IMG/VR virus record: IMGVR_UViG_3300031787_000748
Span: 1-25,616 of that record
Strand: one strand, 5' to 3'
From: a virus
Length of the DNA: 25,616 nt
The notes under the pieces are model-generated. The model was not told the origin of the DNA. It ran no database searches and saw nothing but the letters and a program-made list of their open reading frames with translations. The position numbers were made by a program, and so were the translations under genes. Below, one piece after another: positions 8,322 through 17,100 of this stretch. Within the stretch, counting starts at the first letter, position 1. Each line of letters opens with the position of its first letter.

Positions 8322-9413
8322 TTATTTTTTCATTCTTAAATCATATAGTTCATTTACAAATTCCCAATTTACACAATCCCAAAAGTTTTTAATGTATTGG
8401 TCTCTTTTGTTTCTGTATCTTAAATAATATGCGTGTTCCCAAACATCAAGCCCAAGAATCGGGTAACCCCCACCCTCAATCACGTTCATTAATGGGTTAT
8501 CTTGGTTTGGTGTTGACATAATTTTTAATCTTCCTGTCTTAGTTAATATTAACCAAGCCCATCCCGAACCAAATCTATCTAATGCGGTTTTATTAAATTC
8601 TTCTTTGAATTTATTAAATGAACCATATTGTTTTTTTATTTTATCAAAAACAATACCTTTAGGTGTTTGTTTTGTGGGGGACAACATTTTCCAAAATAAT
8701 GCATGATTAAATGCTCCACCAGCGTTGTTTCTAACTTTAGTATCAAACTTGCTTATTGATTTAATAATATCCTCAAGTTCTAAATCCCCCTTTCTACTTG
8801 AAAGTGCATCATTTAATTTTTTTACGTATCCTTTGTAATGTTTATTATAGTGTATATCCATTGTCTCAGGATCAACAAATCTTTTGATTGCGGAATATGA
8901 ATAAGGTAATTTATCAATTCCGATTTTTTTCATTTCCATCAAGAATTCCTTCTGAACATTTTCTTTGTTTTTAATTTCTATTTGTTCAGTAATTAAGTCA
9001 ATTTTTTTTGTTAGTTTTTTATACCCCTCAAATATTGATTCATCATATTGTGGAAATTTTTTTTCAAACATTTTTATAATTCTACCAGCATATGCATTTG
9101 CTTCATCTTCATTTCTACCCCCAATATCTGAACCTTTTTCTCTTCCTAAAACACCAAGTTGATATTCGTGAATCCATTCGTGAGCTAATGTCCTCATTAT
9201 GTCTCTATTAAGTCTTTTCTTTGTTAAGACTTTTATAATGTGTTTGGTGTTTCGACTACCTGTAGTCATACCTCCTATTCTCTCACCGGTAAATACTATA
9301 CCTACTTTATGTTTAAGAGGGAATTTTGTGTTTAAAAACTTTATAAAATCCTCATAAAGATTGTGATCTTTTTTAGGTAAATCGGAATTATGATATTTTA
9401 TTGATACGTTCAT
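8322..9413 (-). CDS. HExxH metallopeptidase-like domain fused to Mn/Fe superoxide dismutase
   Basis: A 363-residue protein counted from the ATG at 9413; a TTG two codons upstream is less likely. Residues 1 to about 130 contain LAHEWIHEYQ, a zinc HExxH motif (H78, E79, H82), followed by NEDEANAYA, which can supply the third ligand of a gluzincin-type site. Residues about 165-355 form a superoxide dismutase with all four metal ligands: H188 in MDIHYNKHY, H237 in FNHALFW, and D323 and H327 in LDVWEHAYYL. AGG before the second ligand and Q304 in NQDNPL are features of the Mn-type rather than the Fe-type enzyme. The dismutase converts superoxide to oxygen and hydrogen peroxide. No signal peptide is seen. 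Both halves keep their key residues, so both may be active. Such a fusion is not one I know. Confidence 0.9.
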   Translation of the reverse strand: MNVSIKYHNSDLPKKDHNLYEDFIKFLNTKFPLKHKVGIVFTGERIGGMTTGSRNTKHIIKVLTKKRLNRDIMRTLAHEWIHEYQLGVLGREKGSDIGGRNEDEANAYAGRIIKMFEKKFPQYDESIFEGYKKLTKKIDLITEQIEIKNKENVQKEFLMEMKKIGIDKLPYSYSAIKRFVDPETMDIHYNKHYKGYVKKLNDALSSRKGDLELEDIIKSISKFDTKVRNNAGGAFNHALFWKMLSPTKQTPKGIVFDKIKKQYGSFNKFKEEFNKTALDRFGSGWAWLILTKTGRLKIMSTPNQDNPLMNVIEGGGYPILGLDVWEHAYYLRYRNKRDQYIKNFWDCVNWEFVNELYDLRMKK

Positions 9414-9417
9414 TATC

Positions 9418-9425
9418 AATAAATA
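9418..9425 (-). promoter_or_regulatory. Possible late promoter variant TATTTATT (minus strand)
   Basis: A one-base variant of the recurrent octamer, on the minus strand only 4 bases before the dismutase-fusion ATG. With so short a spacing the transcript would be nearly leaderless, so this is a weaker case than the others. Confidence 0.25.
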
Positions 9426-9441
9426 TCATTCATTGATAGTT

Positions 9442-11205
9442 TTATCTCATTGAGTTAATAGAGTTAAGTATTTCCTCAACAGTATCTCCACCACTTTCTA
9501 TTGAGGTATCTCCCATTACGGTATTAATAATTTGTTTTTTTCTATTTAAAATATCATAGATTGCACCCTCAATTGTATTATCAAATAAAGGATAATAAAC
9601 AAGAACATTATTTTTTTGTCCATAACGATAAGCTCTATCTTCGGCTTGTGCGTGTTCCGCAGGAACGAATGATAAATCATTCATAATAACAACCTCAGCA
9701 GAAGTTAAAGTTAAACCAACACCTGCTGCTTTAAGATTACCTACAAATACTTTAATCTTTTCATTTTCTTGGAATTGATCTACGGCATATTGCCTTTGGG
9801 GTTTTGTACAACTACCGTCTAAATAAACGGATTGTTTACCAAAATGATTATGTATCAGTTGTAAAGTATCTGTAAAATTTGTAAATATGATAACCTTTTT
9901 ACCCTGCTCAATTATGTTTTCCGCAAATTCAATAGTGTTTTTAACTTTTTCATTTGCAATTATTTTTCTAACCTTCATCAATTTACTGAACTGAATTGTT
10001 AAAGATGATGATTCGTCTGATTTGTTATCATACCAATCATAATACTCTCCCATCATTTCTTCATAATCTTTTGATTGTAATCTCAAATATATGGGTGATA
10101 TAATTTTATCAGGTAAATCAAGAACATCTTCTTTTAATCTTCTTAATATTTGTTTTGATGTTCTGTCTCTTAGTTCTTCTAAATTTGATGCTCCTTGAAC
10201 ATTCCATACTTTTCTATTGCCCGCTTTGAATTGGTATCCCTGACAGTATCGGATAGCATAAGCCATCCAATTCTGTGCAACGGGACTTTCGATGATACTC
10301 AAAAGATTATAATAATTCATCGGACGTGATGTCATTGGTGTTCCTGTGAGTAACCAAACTCTTTTTATATTTTTAACAAAGTTGTTAATTATTTTTGTCC
10401 TTTGTGCTTGTGCATTAGATACCATATGAGCTTCATCTAAAATAACAAGTTCAAAATTTGACTGAACAAGTAGTGAGTTTGATATATCTTTAATATCGTG
10501 AAAGTTTTTTAATATATCATAATTGACAATAACAAAGTCCGATTCGGTAGAATACTTTTTACCTTCGGCAATATACACACTTCTATCTGAATAGTTTTCG
10601 ATTTCTCTTTGCCAATTTATTTTAAGTGATGCGGGACAGATAATTAAAATCTTTTTAGCTCCCGTTTCTAACGCCGCAATAATAGTTGATGTGGTTTTAC
10701 CAAGTCCCATATCGTCAGCCAATATAAATCTACGAGAACCAACCAATTTTTCTATTGCTTCTTTTTGATGTGAAAGTGGAGGACGATGTTCGTATTTAGA
10801 ATAGTCAATCTCAACTTTTTCTACCGTATGGGATTTAATTAATGCTGACTTAGGAATCCAAAATTCAGATAAAACGTCTTTTTCAAAAAATTTTCCCCAT
10901 ATATGGTATGACTTTTCTTTTTCCACTAAAAGTTTTTCAATGTAAATTTTATCAGGGGTTTGAAACAAATACTTTTCTTCCGCGAATTTTTTAGCAAAAT
11001 AAGTATCTAACTCAACCCATTTTCTTGCTATTTTCGGTCTAACATTATAATACGAATTTATGTAATCAGATTGTGTCCTTGTTGGGTAGAATTTTTTACT
11101 TTTTTCTTTTTTTTCTTTTAGATACAAAATAAAATTGTTAGCACCCGAATACACTTCTAAAATATCTAATGCTTTTTGTTCTATTGTTTTCGAGGTAATC
11201 TCCAA
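9442..11205 (-). CDS. SNF2-family DNA helicase/translocase
   Basis: A 587-residue superfamily 2 ATPase with SNF2-type motifs in order: Walker A DDMGLGKTT (164-172), Ia region ICPASLKINW (189-198), DEAH box at 257-260, motif III LLTGTP (285-290), then a second RecA lobe with VIIFTNF (438-444), motif V AAGVGLTLTSA (493-503) and motif VI QAEDRAYRYGQ (520-530). The arginine and glutamine of motif VI are typical of SNF2 proteins. Residues 1-140 are an extra N-terminal region. Phage members resemble SMARCAL1-like annealing helicases and probably serve replication, repair or recombination. No in-frame ATG lies near the N-terminus; the TTG at 11205 is the most plausible start and falls just beyond one arm of an inverted repeat. 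Confidence 0.9.
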   Translation of the reverse strand: MEITSKTIEQKALDILEVYSGANNFILYLKEKKEKSKKFYPTRTQSDYINSYYNVRPKIARKWVELDTYFAKKFAEEKYLFQTPDKIYIEKLLVEKEKSYHIWGKFFEKDVLSEFWIPKSALIKSHTVEKVEIDYSKYEHRPPLSHQKEAIEKLVGSRRFILADDMGLGKTTSTIIAALETGAKKILIICPASLKINWQREIENYSDRSVYIAEGKKYSTESDFVIVNYDILKNFHDIKDISNSLLVQSNFELVILDEAHMVSNAQAQRTKIINNFVKNIKRVWLLTGTPMTSRPMNYYNLLSIIESPVAQNWMAYAIRYCQGYQFKAGNRKVWNVQGASNLEELRDRTSKQILRRLKEDVLDLPDKIISPIYLRLQSKDYEEMMGEYYDWYDNKSDESSSLTIQFSKLMKVRKIIANEKVKNTIEFAENIIEQGKKVIIFTNFTDTLQLIHNHFGKQSVYLDGSCTKPQRQYAVDQFQENEKIKVFVGNLKAAGVGLTLTSAEVVIMNDLSFVPAEHAQAEDRAYRYGQKNNVLVYYPLFDNTIEGAIYDILNRKKQIINTVMGDTSIESGGDTVEEILNSINSMR

Positions 11206-11208
11206 AAT

Positions 11209-11263
11209 AAACAGTTTTATACAATAATAATTATTATTTAGATATTTATCAATAAAACTGTTT
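11209..11263. repeat. Nested inverted repeats in divergent intergenic region
   Basis: A perfect 12-base inverted repeat, AAACAGTTTTAT (11209-11220) and ATAAAACTGTTT (11252-11263), flanks a perfect 16-base palindrome AATAATAATTATTATT (11223-11238). The arms lie immediately next to the start codons of the divergent helicase and neck-type genes, so each transcript would begin its coding region right after the same ATAAAACTGTTT. It could be a shared operator, a divergent promoter pair or a matched mRNA leader. Confidence 0.7.
11243..11250 (+). promoter_or_regulatory. Possible late promoter variant TATTTATC
   Basis: A one-base variant of the recurrent octamer, 15 bases before the ATG at 11266, followed by AATAAAA. 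It lies between the palindrome and the right arm of the inverted repeat. Confidence 0.35.
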
Positions 11264-11265
11264 TT

Positions 11266-11778
11266 ATGTCAAATAAAGTTCCAATAACAAGGTTAGGTAA
11301 ATTTTTTGGTGAAAACGACTATAATCTTGATATTTCTATGGGTGAAGAATGGTTAATTGGTGATATGAATTTTACTTGTGTCCTTTATCGTATTGACAGA
11401 TATAAAACAAAAACAGATGATGTGTATGGTGAGACTTTAGAAGATGGTATTAAGTTTTTACCTCCTGTTGAGTTTAATGCATATATACAAGTATCGGCAC
11501 CTGAAAATAAAATGATGGGAACTACAAGGATTGATCAAATGGAACCTGGTAATGTTAGGATATCAATTTATCAAAAAACTTTAGACGAATTAGGTGTTGA
11601 TATTAATTTTGGTGATTATATTGGTTATTATGAGAGTGAAACTGTTGTGAGATATTATACCGTAAATAATGATGGTCGTGTTGTTTCCGACAACAAACAT
11701 ACTTATGGTGGTTATAAACCTTTTTATAGAACAATTTCTGCATCTCCTGTTGGACCTAATGAATTTAGAGGATTATGA
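11266..11778 (+). CDS. Putative neck/connector structural protein (gp14-like position)
   Basis: A 170-residue protein, rich in beta strands and acidic residues. It has the segment VLYRIDRYKTKTDDVYGE (40-57) and later GNVRISIYQKTLDEL and INFGDYIGYYESE. This layout, a short DxxYGE motif followed by a strand-rich domain with a GDYI turn, recalls small neck proteins of T4-like phages, but the match is from memory and loose. Its place in the order (before the tail completion-type gene and sheath) agrees with a gp14-like role joining head and tail. The stop overlaps the next start by 4 bases (ATGA), so the two genes are probably coupled. An alternative is another minor virion protein. Confidence 0.45.
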   Translation: MSNKVPITRLGKFFGENDYNLDISMGEEWLIGDMNFTCVLYRIDRYKTKTDDVYGETLEDGIKFLPPVEFNAYIQVSAPENKMMGTTRIDQMEPGNVRISIYQKTLDELGVDINFGDYIGYYESETVVRYYTVNNDGRVVSDNKHTYGGYKPFYRTISASPVGPNEFRGL

Positions 11779-12785
11779 AAAATTTAAATAAAATGAAAAT
11801 TATTTTGTCTGAATCACAATATTTCAGAGTAAAAAAATTAATTGAGTCTTCAGAAGATGATATTGATAATAATGTGGAGCCGACAAAATACACTTATTTA
11901 TCAGTAAAACTTTGGGAAAAGGGGAGAACTAAAAAATATTTTTTCAATAAAGTAAAATCTGTGGAAGATAAAAACCCAATACCAGGAAAAATTAAAATTG
12001 TTGGTAGCTCAGGTGATTTTATATTTGATAAAGATAAGATTAAAATCCAACCTGAAAGAGAGGTAATAAGTATTGATAAAGATGAATTTGACAAAAATTA
12101 TAAAATAGAGGGTTCTTCCGTTCCCTCAACTATTGGTATAAATTCTAAAACAATATTATCATCCCTCAAAATGGCTTTTCCTGATAATTGGATGGAAGAA
12201 GATGAGATTTATAGTGCTGGATTGAGAGTAATTTACACTATTGGTGATAAAATCGGAGACCCTTTAGAAGATTGGTCGATTATGAATTATTTTGATACCA
12301 AATTAGAAATTCACGATTTATTATATTTGAGATATAAAGAGTTAGATTCTAATGAAGATATGTCCGATTGGTTAGTGTCTACATTTAGAAATGACAAAGA
12401 ATTTATTAATTTTTTGGTTAATCGTCAATGGAAATCTATTGAAAGTGGTATAAAATTAGAAAAACAATCAGTTAATAATGTTATAACTAAATTGGGTATA
12501 TCTGATGTTGTTTACTATCCTTTTGGTTCTAAAATGGATAGGTGGTATGGAATAGATGTTACAATCTCTGGTTTGAACTGTCAGATTAAACCAATGTCTT
12601 CTTTTTACGAAAAAGATGGGAAATATATAATAAATACTTATGGTATGAGAGATTACAAATCAAAAAGAAAAGTTGACAGAATTATTTTTGCTAATAAGAA
12701 TCAAATTTTGATATTTAGAAACTCAGATTATGATGTAGTATCGAGATCTAAAGTTATATTTAATATAGAACCAAAAATATTTTAA
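11775..12785 (+). CDS. Putative PD-(D/E)XK-type nuclease with N-terminal targeting-like peptide
   Basis: A 336-residue protein of uncertain function. Residues 255-272 read D-R-W-Y-G-I-D followed nine residues later by Q-I-K, which fits the PD-(D/E)XK nuclease core in its QxK form (D261, Q270, K272). The lysine-rich strand that follows and the final strand (VDRIIFANKNQILIF) agree with that fold. The N-terminus (MKIILSESQYFRVKKLIES) is a short amphipathic helix ending in LIE-S, which resembles the T4 prohead protease cleavage pattern (L/I-x-E) of capsid-targeting peptides. If so, the nuclease would be packaged in the head. It sits between two neck/tail-type genes, with a 4-base overlap upstream and 2 bases downstream. 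The nuclease call is motif-only; no homologue is recognised. Confidence 0.4.
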   Translation: MKNLNKMKIILSESQYFRVKKLIESSEDDIDNNVEPTKYTYLSVKLWEKGRTKKYFFNKVKSVEDKNPIPGKIKIVGSSGDFIFDKDKIKIQPEREVISIDKDEFDKNYKIEGSSVPSTIGINSKTILSSLKMAFPDNWMEEDEIYSAGLRVIYTIGDKIGDPLEDWSIMNYFDTKLEIHDLLYLRYKELDSNEDMSDWLVSTFRNDKEFINFLVNRQWKSIESGIKLEKQSVNNVITKLGISDVVYYPFGSKMDRWYGIDVTISGLNCQIKPMSSFYEKDGKYIINTYGMRDYKSKRKVDRIIFANKNQILIFRNSDYDVVSRSKVIFNIEPKIF

Positions 12786-12787
12786 AA

Positions 12788-13828
12788 ATGCCTTTACCAA
12801 ATAAAATAAAAAAAAAGATACCTTTAACTCAGTCTAAAACATTATATCCAAGAAGAGTTGAATTAAAGGAAATGATAGAAATGGATGGTACATATTTACC
12901 TAAGTCTCTATTACATGCCGATTTGGATAGGGGTTTTTTGGATTTTGTTAAAGATGAACTTAGATGTGTTGTTGAAGGGAAAACCATACCAACAGTTGAT
13001 ATTTTAATCTCAACTCAGAATTGGAGTCAATTTGTAGAAACTTGGGATTTTCAAAATATAGACAAAAATGCCGAACCTCCGTTCATTACTATAATCAGAA
13101 CACCTGAAGTAAAATATGGTTCTAATCCTGCATTAAGATATAATATACCAAATAGACGACAATATTATTATGCTCAAGTACCAACTTGGGATGGACAAAG
13201 ACACGGTATGGACATTTATAAAATACCCCAGCCAGTACCTGTAGATATAAAATATACCGTTGCAATAATTTGTAACAGGATGAGAGAACTGAATAAATTT
13301 AATCAAATTGTTTTAGAAAAATTTTCATCAAGACAAGCATATCAAGTAATTAAAGGACATTATATTCCAATAATTAATGACGACATTTCGGATGAATCGG
13401 TAATGGATTTGGAAAAAAGAAAAGTTTATATTCAAAAATATACTTTTACTATGTTAGGGTTTTTAATTGACGAAGATCAATTTGAGATTCAACCAGCTGT
13501 TACAAGAATACTTCAAATGTATGAAACTGATATAACAACACCAAAAAGAAGACTTAAAAGAGAAGAACCACCACCACCATCGGTATATGTAGAAACCTAC
13601 CCTCCATCAGGTTCGACTCAATCAACTTATACCTTTGATTACACTACTAATTTGAAATTATCATATTCTAATAATGTGGATAATTTTGATGTATTCATAA
13701 ATGGAGATTTTTATGGGAATACTTTAGAAGAAATTCAAATTAATACAGGAGACGTTTTAACTTTGAATATTATCAAATATGTGATATCAGATAATGCGGT
13801 ATTATCTTTTGTTAGGGAATTAATATAA
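12788..13828 (+). CDS. Putative tail completion/sheath-stabilising protein (gp15-like position)
   Basis: A 346-residue protein. The main domain (about 20-248) has the pattern of contractile-tail terminator or sheath-stabiliser proteins of T4-like phages, including GFLDFVKDELRCVVEGK near 49-65, YTVAIICNRMRELNKFN (156-172) and a closing YTFTMLGFLIDEDQFEI (218-234). After a proline run (261-264) comes an extra C-terminal domain of about 75 residues with alternating strands, looking like an Ig-type sandwich. In T4 the stabiliser gp15 is encoded just before sheath gp18, with gp16 and gp17 between; here the next plus-strand gene is the sheath, which supports the call. gp3-like tail terminator is an alternative. 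Its stop codon directly abuts the end of the convergent gene at 13829. Confidence 0.55.
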   Translation: MPLPNKIKKKIPLTQSKTLYPRRVELKEMIEMDGTYLPKSLLHADLDRGFLDFVKDELRCVVEGKTIPTVDILISTQNWSQFVETWDFQNIDKNAEPPFITIIRTPEVKYGSNPALRYNIPNRRQYYYAQVPTWDGQRHGMDIYKIPQPVPVDIKYTVAIICNRMRELNKFNQIVLEKFSSRQAYQVIKGHYIPIINDDISDESVMDLEKRKVYIQKYTFTMLGFLIDEDQFEIQPAVTRILQMYETDITTPKRRLKREEPPPPSVYVETYPPSGSTQSTYTFDYTTNLKLSYSNNVDNFDVFINGDFYGNTLEEIQINTGDVLTLNIIKYVISDNAVLSFVRELI

Positions 13829-13990
13829 TTATTCCCCATATATATCTTTCTTTTCTTTGCATTTTTCTAATATGAGATTTTCCAAAAATTTATACATCTT
13901 AATACCACGCTTATCACAGTACTTCTTCAAAACATCGTGAACCTCAATCGAAATCTTCAAATTTTTTATCTTCTTGACATCATTATCCAT
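13829..13990 (-). CDS. Ribbon-helix-helix DNA-binding protein (53 aa)
   Basis: This short gene was found by reading the minus strand of the gap before the sheath gene. It encodes 53 residues from an ATG at 13990 to a TAA at 13831-13829. A basic N-terminus is followed by a strand (LKISIEV, 11-17), a helix (HDVLKKYCDKRG) and a second helix (KMYKFLENLILEKC), the size and order of Arc/CopG-type ribbon-helix-helix repressors. Such proteins dimerise through the strand and read DNA with it. It shares no base with the convergent tail gene but abuts it exactly. Its upstream region faces the sheath promoter region, so autoregulation or control of the sheath gene is possible. The function is inferred from fold-like features only. 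Confidence 0.7.
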   Translation of the reverse strand: MDNDVKKIKNLKISIEVHDVLKKYCDKRGIKMYKFLENLILEKCKEKKDIYGE

Positions 13991-14025
13991 AGGTAGAAAA
14001 AAGGCAGAAAATAATCATACCAATA

Positions 14026-14033
14026 TATAAATA
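14026..14033 (-). promoter_or_regulatory. Putative late promoter element TATTTATA (minus strand)
   Basis: Reads TATTTATA on the minus strand, 35 bases before the ATG of the ribbon-helix-helix gene. It is about 36 bases from the divergent element of the sheath gene. Confidence 0.4.
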
Positions 14034-14069
14034 GTTTTATTTAAGTAAAGTTTTTGGTTAAATCCACAA

Positions 14070-14077
14070 TATTTATA
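14070..14077 (+). promoter_or_regulatory. Putative late promoter element TATTTATA for tail sheath gene
   Basis: The octamer lies 32 bases before the sheath ATG and is followed by TTAAAA. The leader between is A-rich (ending AAAAAAACAAAATG) and has no Shine-Dalgarno match, as is common in Bacteroidota and their phages. Confidence 0.5.
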
Positions 14078-14109
14078 TTAAAATAAATCTTATAAATTAA
14101 AAAAACAAA

Positions 14110-17100
14110 ATGGCAACTAACAGTAAAGTATTTGTATCACCAGGTGTATATACTTCAGAAGTTGATTTGAGTTTCGTTGCTCAAAGTGTTGGTGTAACAA
14201 CTTTGGGTATTGCGGGTGAAACTTTGAAAGGACCTGCTTTCGAACCAATTTTCATAAGAAACTTCGACGAGTTTACAACTTACTTCGGGGGTACTTCACC
14301 AGAAAAATTTGTGAATACTCAAATCCCTAAATATGAAGCGGCGTATATCGCAAAGGCTTATTTACAACAATCAAATCAGTTATTTGTAACCAGGATATTA
14401 GGTTTATCAGGATACGACGCTGGACCTTCTTGGTCAATTCTAACTGTAGCAAACGTAGATCCAACAACTATTGGGTTTGATTGTGCAAGTGGTGTCACGG
14501 TAGATTGTGAAAAAGTTTGTACATCCGCAAATACTGAAGATATCTTAGTTAATTTTAGTGGATGTAATAATTCTGCAGATAGTATTGTATTTTTAAATTC
14601 ATTTCCATCAGAAATACAAGATATGTTTAACGAACAATATCAACAATTTGATGGTGGGGTGTCCTCAATTAGTTCTAATATAACTAATTCTATTTTTGGA
14701 ATATTGTCATTGGACAATCCTACAACAGGAAAAACGATTGATTATTTTGGTTCTATTGATGTTGATGATTATACAGGGTTTACAAATCCAACTTTTTCCT
14801 CATTTACTGAAAATAACGTTTTTGAAGTCCCTTCTGTTAATTTAAATGAAACTGACTTAACTTCTCCGTTTAATGATACTTGGTATTATGCAACATTTGA
14901 TAATACTGGAAATGGTAATTACACAGGTTATTCATTTTATTCGTATTATACAGGAGTAACGCTTACAACAACCTCATCAACTTGTGCATCATTCTACAAC
15001 TTTTCAATAAGTGGTAATTCAGGTGTTATAAATTACAACACTAATGTTATTGATATATGTTTACCTTCTGGGTTTACAAACGTGTATTCAGCTCTTACTC
15101 CTACTTTTAGTGCTTGTACAACTGCGGTAACGGTTAATGGAGTTACGCAAGTTAGTAATTCAACAAGTGTTAACTTTTCTGCGGAAACCTTAACTTATGT
15201 GTTAACATCACAGGATGGTTCAGTAACAACGACTTGGACTGTAAATATCTATCCTTATGATCCTTGTATACCTTGTCCCGCAACTAGTGGTGGTAATCAA
15301 GATTTAGGTGAAATTACAACTTGTTATTCAGGTACAGTAGTTGGTAAACTTTACAAATTTACAGGTAATTCTTACAGTGATTTTGATAATTTAGTTGTTT
15401 CCACATTAAGATCGAGAGGTATTTCAAATTATACTGATGGTGAAAACCCAACTTGGGAGGTGACAGGTTTAACAGACGTTTCTTTGGATATGACAGGTGC
15501 TTATTCTGGTGTAACCAAAAATCCTTATTTACCATTTTTAGTTAATGCAACAAACTACAAAGGAGAAACATTCTCATTTGAGACATCAATGTCAATATCT
15601 GACGCAAAATACATCAGTAAAGTTTTTGGTTCTAGCAACTTCGGTAAAAATAGATTTAATGTACCTTTAATGATGGAAGAAAGATTCCAATCTCTTTTAA
15701 ATTATGGTTATAGAAAAGGTTATATTAGAGGTTTAAATCCTGAATTAGTTTCATTGGATTCGGCACAAAGTGAAAGTTCAACATCGATTGGTTGGTATCT
15801 TGACAGATATCAGTCACCAAGTTCTCCTTGGGTTGTGTCAGAATTAAGAGGTACAAAAGTGTATAACTTATTTAAATTCTACACAATTGCTGATGGTAAC
15901 AATGCTAACACTAATGTAAAAATGTCAATTGCGGATATATCATTTGCGAATCAAACATTTACAGTGTTAGTAAGAGATTATTATGATACCGATTCAAATC
16001 CTACAGTATTGGAGAAATTTACTAACTGTTCTATGGATCCAAGTCAAAATAACTTTGTGGCTAAGAAAATAGGTACGTTAGACGGTGAGTTCGAGCTGAA
16101 CTCTAAATATGTAATGGTTGAAATGAACGAAGATGCACCTGTTGATTCACTACCTTGTGGATTTGAAGGATTCAACTTTAGAGAATATGCGGGAGCAACC
16201 TCTCCATTCCCAATCTTTAAAACTAAATACGATTTTCCAGGTGAGGTTATTTACAATCCTCCATTTGGTTTACCTTCAGGTAATGACAATTTAACAACTA
16301 CAGGTGGTGATAACGTTAGAAGGACATACCTTGGTTTGTCAAATTTCTGGGGTTATGATCCTGATTTTTATGAATATGTTGGTAAACGTAATCCTATTTC
16401 ATCTTGTGATTTAGAAGGATCGGAATGGTCTTATAGAACAAGAGGTTTTCATATGGATATAAATGCGAGTGTCTTAACAATCGGTAACGCATTCTCAACA
16501 AGCGGAACCCCAAGATTCTATGTTGGTGATGCACCGTTTGCTTCAGAACCTTTAAATGAAACAAGCCCATATTACAGATTGTTCTCTCGTAAATTCACTT
16601 TGTTTGTACAAGGCGGGTTTGATGGTTGGGATATCTACAGAGAAAGAAGAACTAATGGTGACAGATATGTCTTAGGAAGACAAGGATTCCTTAATGGGGC
16701 TTGTCCATCTGATAGATACCCACAAGCAGTTGGTTGGGGGGCATTTAAACAAATATCTATTGGTGATGGAACAAGAAATTATGCGAATACAGACTATTAT
16801 GCATATCTATTAGGGATTAGGACATTTTCAAACCCTGAGGCGGTTAATATCAATGTGTTTGTTACACCTGGTATTGACTATGTAAATAACTCTGACTTAG
16901 TTGGTGATACTGTAGAAATGATAGAATTTGATAGAGCAGATTCGTTGTATATCACAACAACACCTGACTATAATCTATTATTACCAACAACAACAGGACA
17001 AGATGGATTGATTTACCCTCAAGAAGCTGTTGATAATTTAGAGGAAGCAGGTATTGATTCTAACTATACTGCGACTTACTATCCTTGGGTATTAACTCGT

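Noticed and set aside
9414-9419. TTG start two codons before the ATG of the dismutase fusion
   Set aside because: An ATG is available two codons later and no ribosome-binding site favours the TTG.
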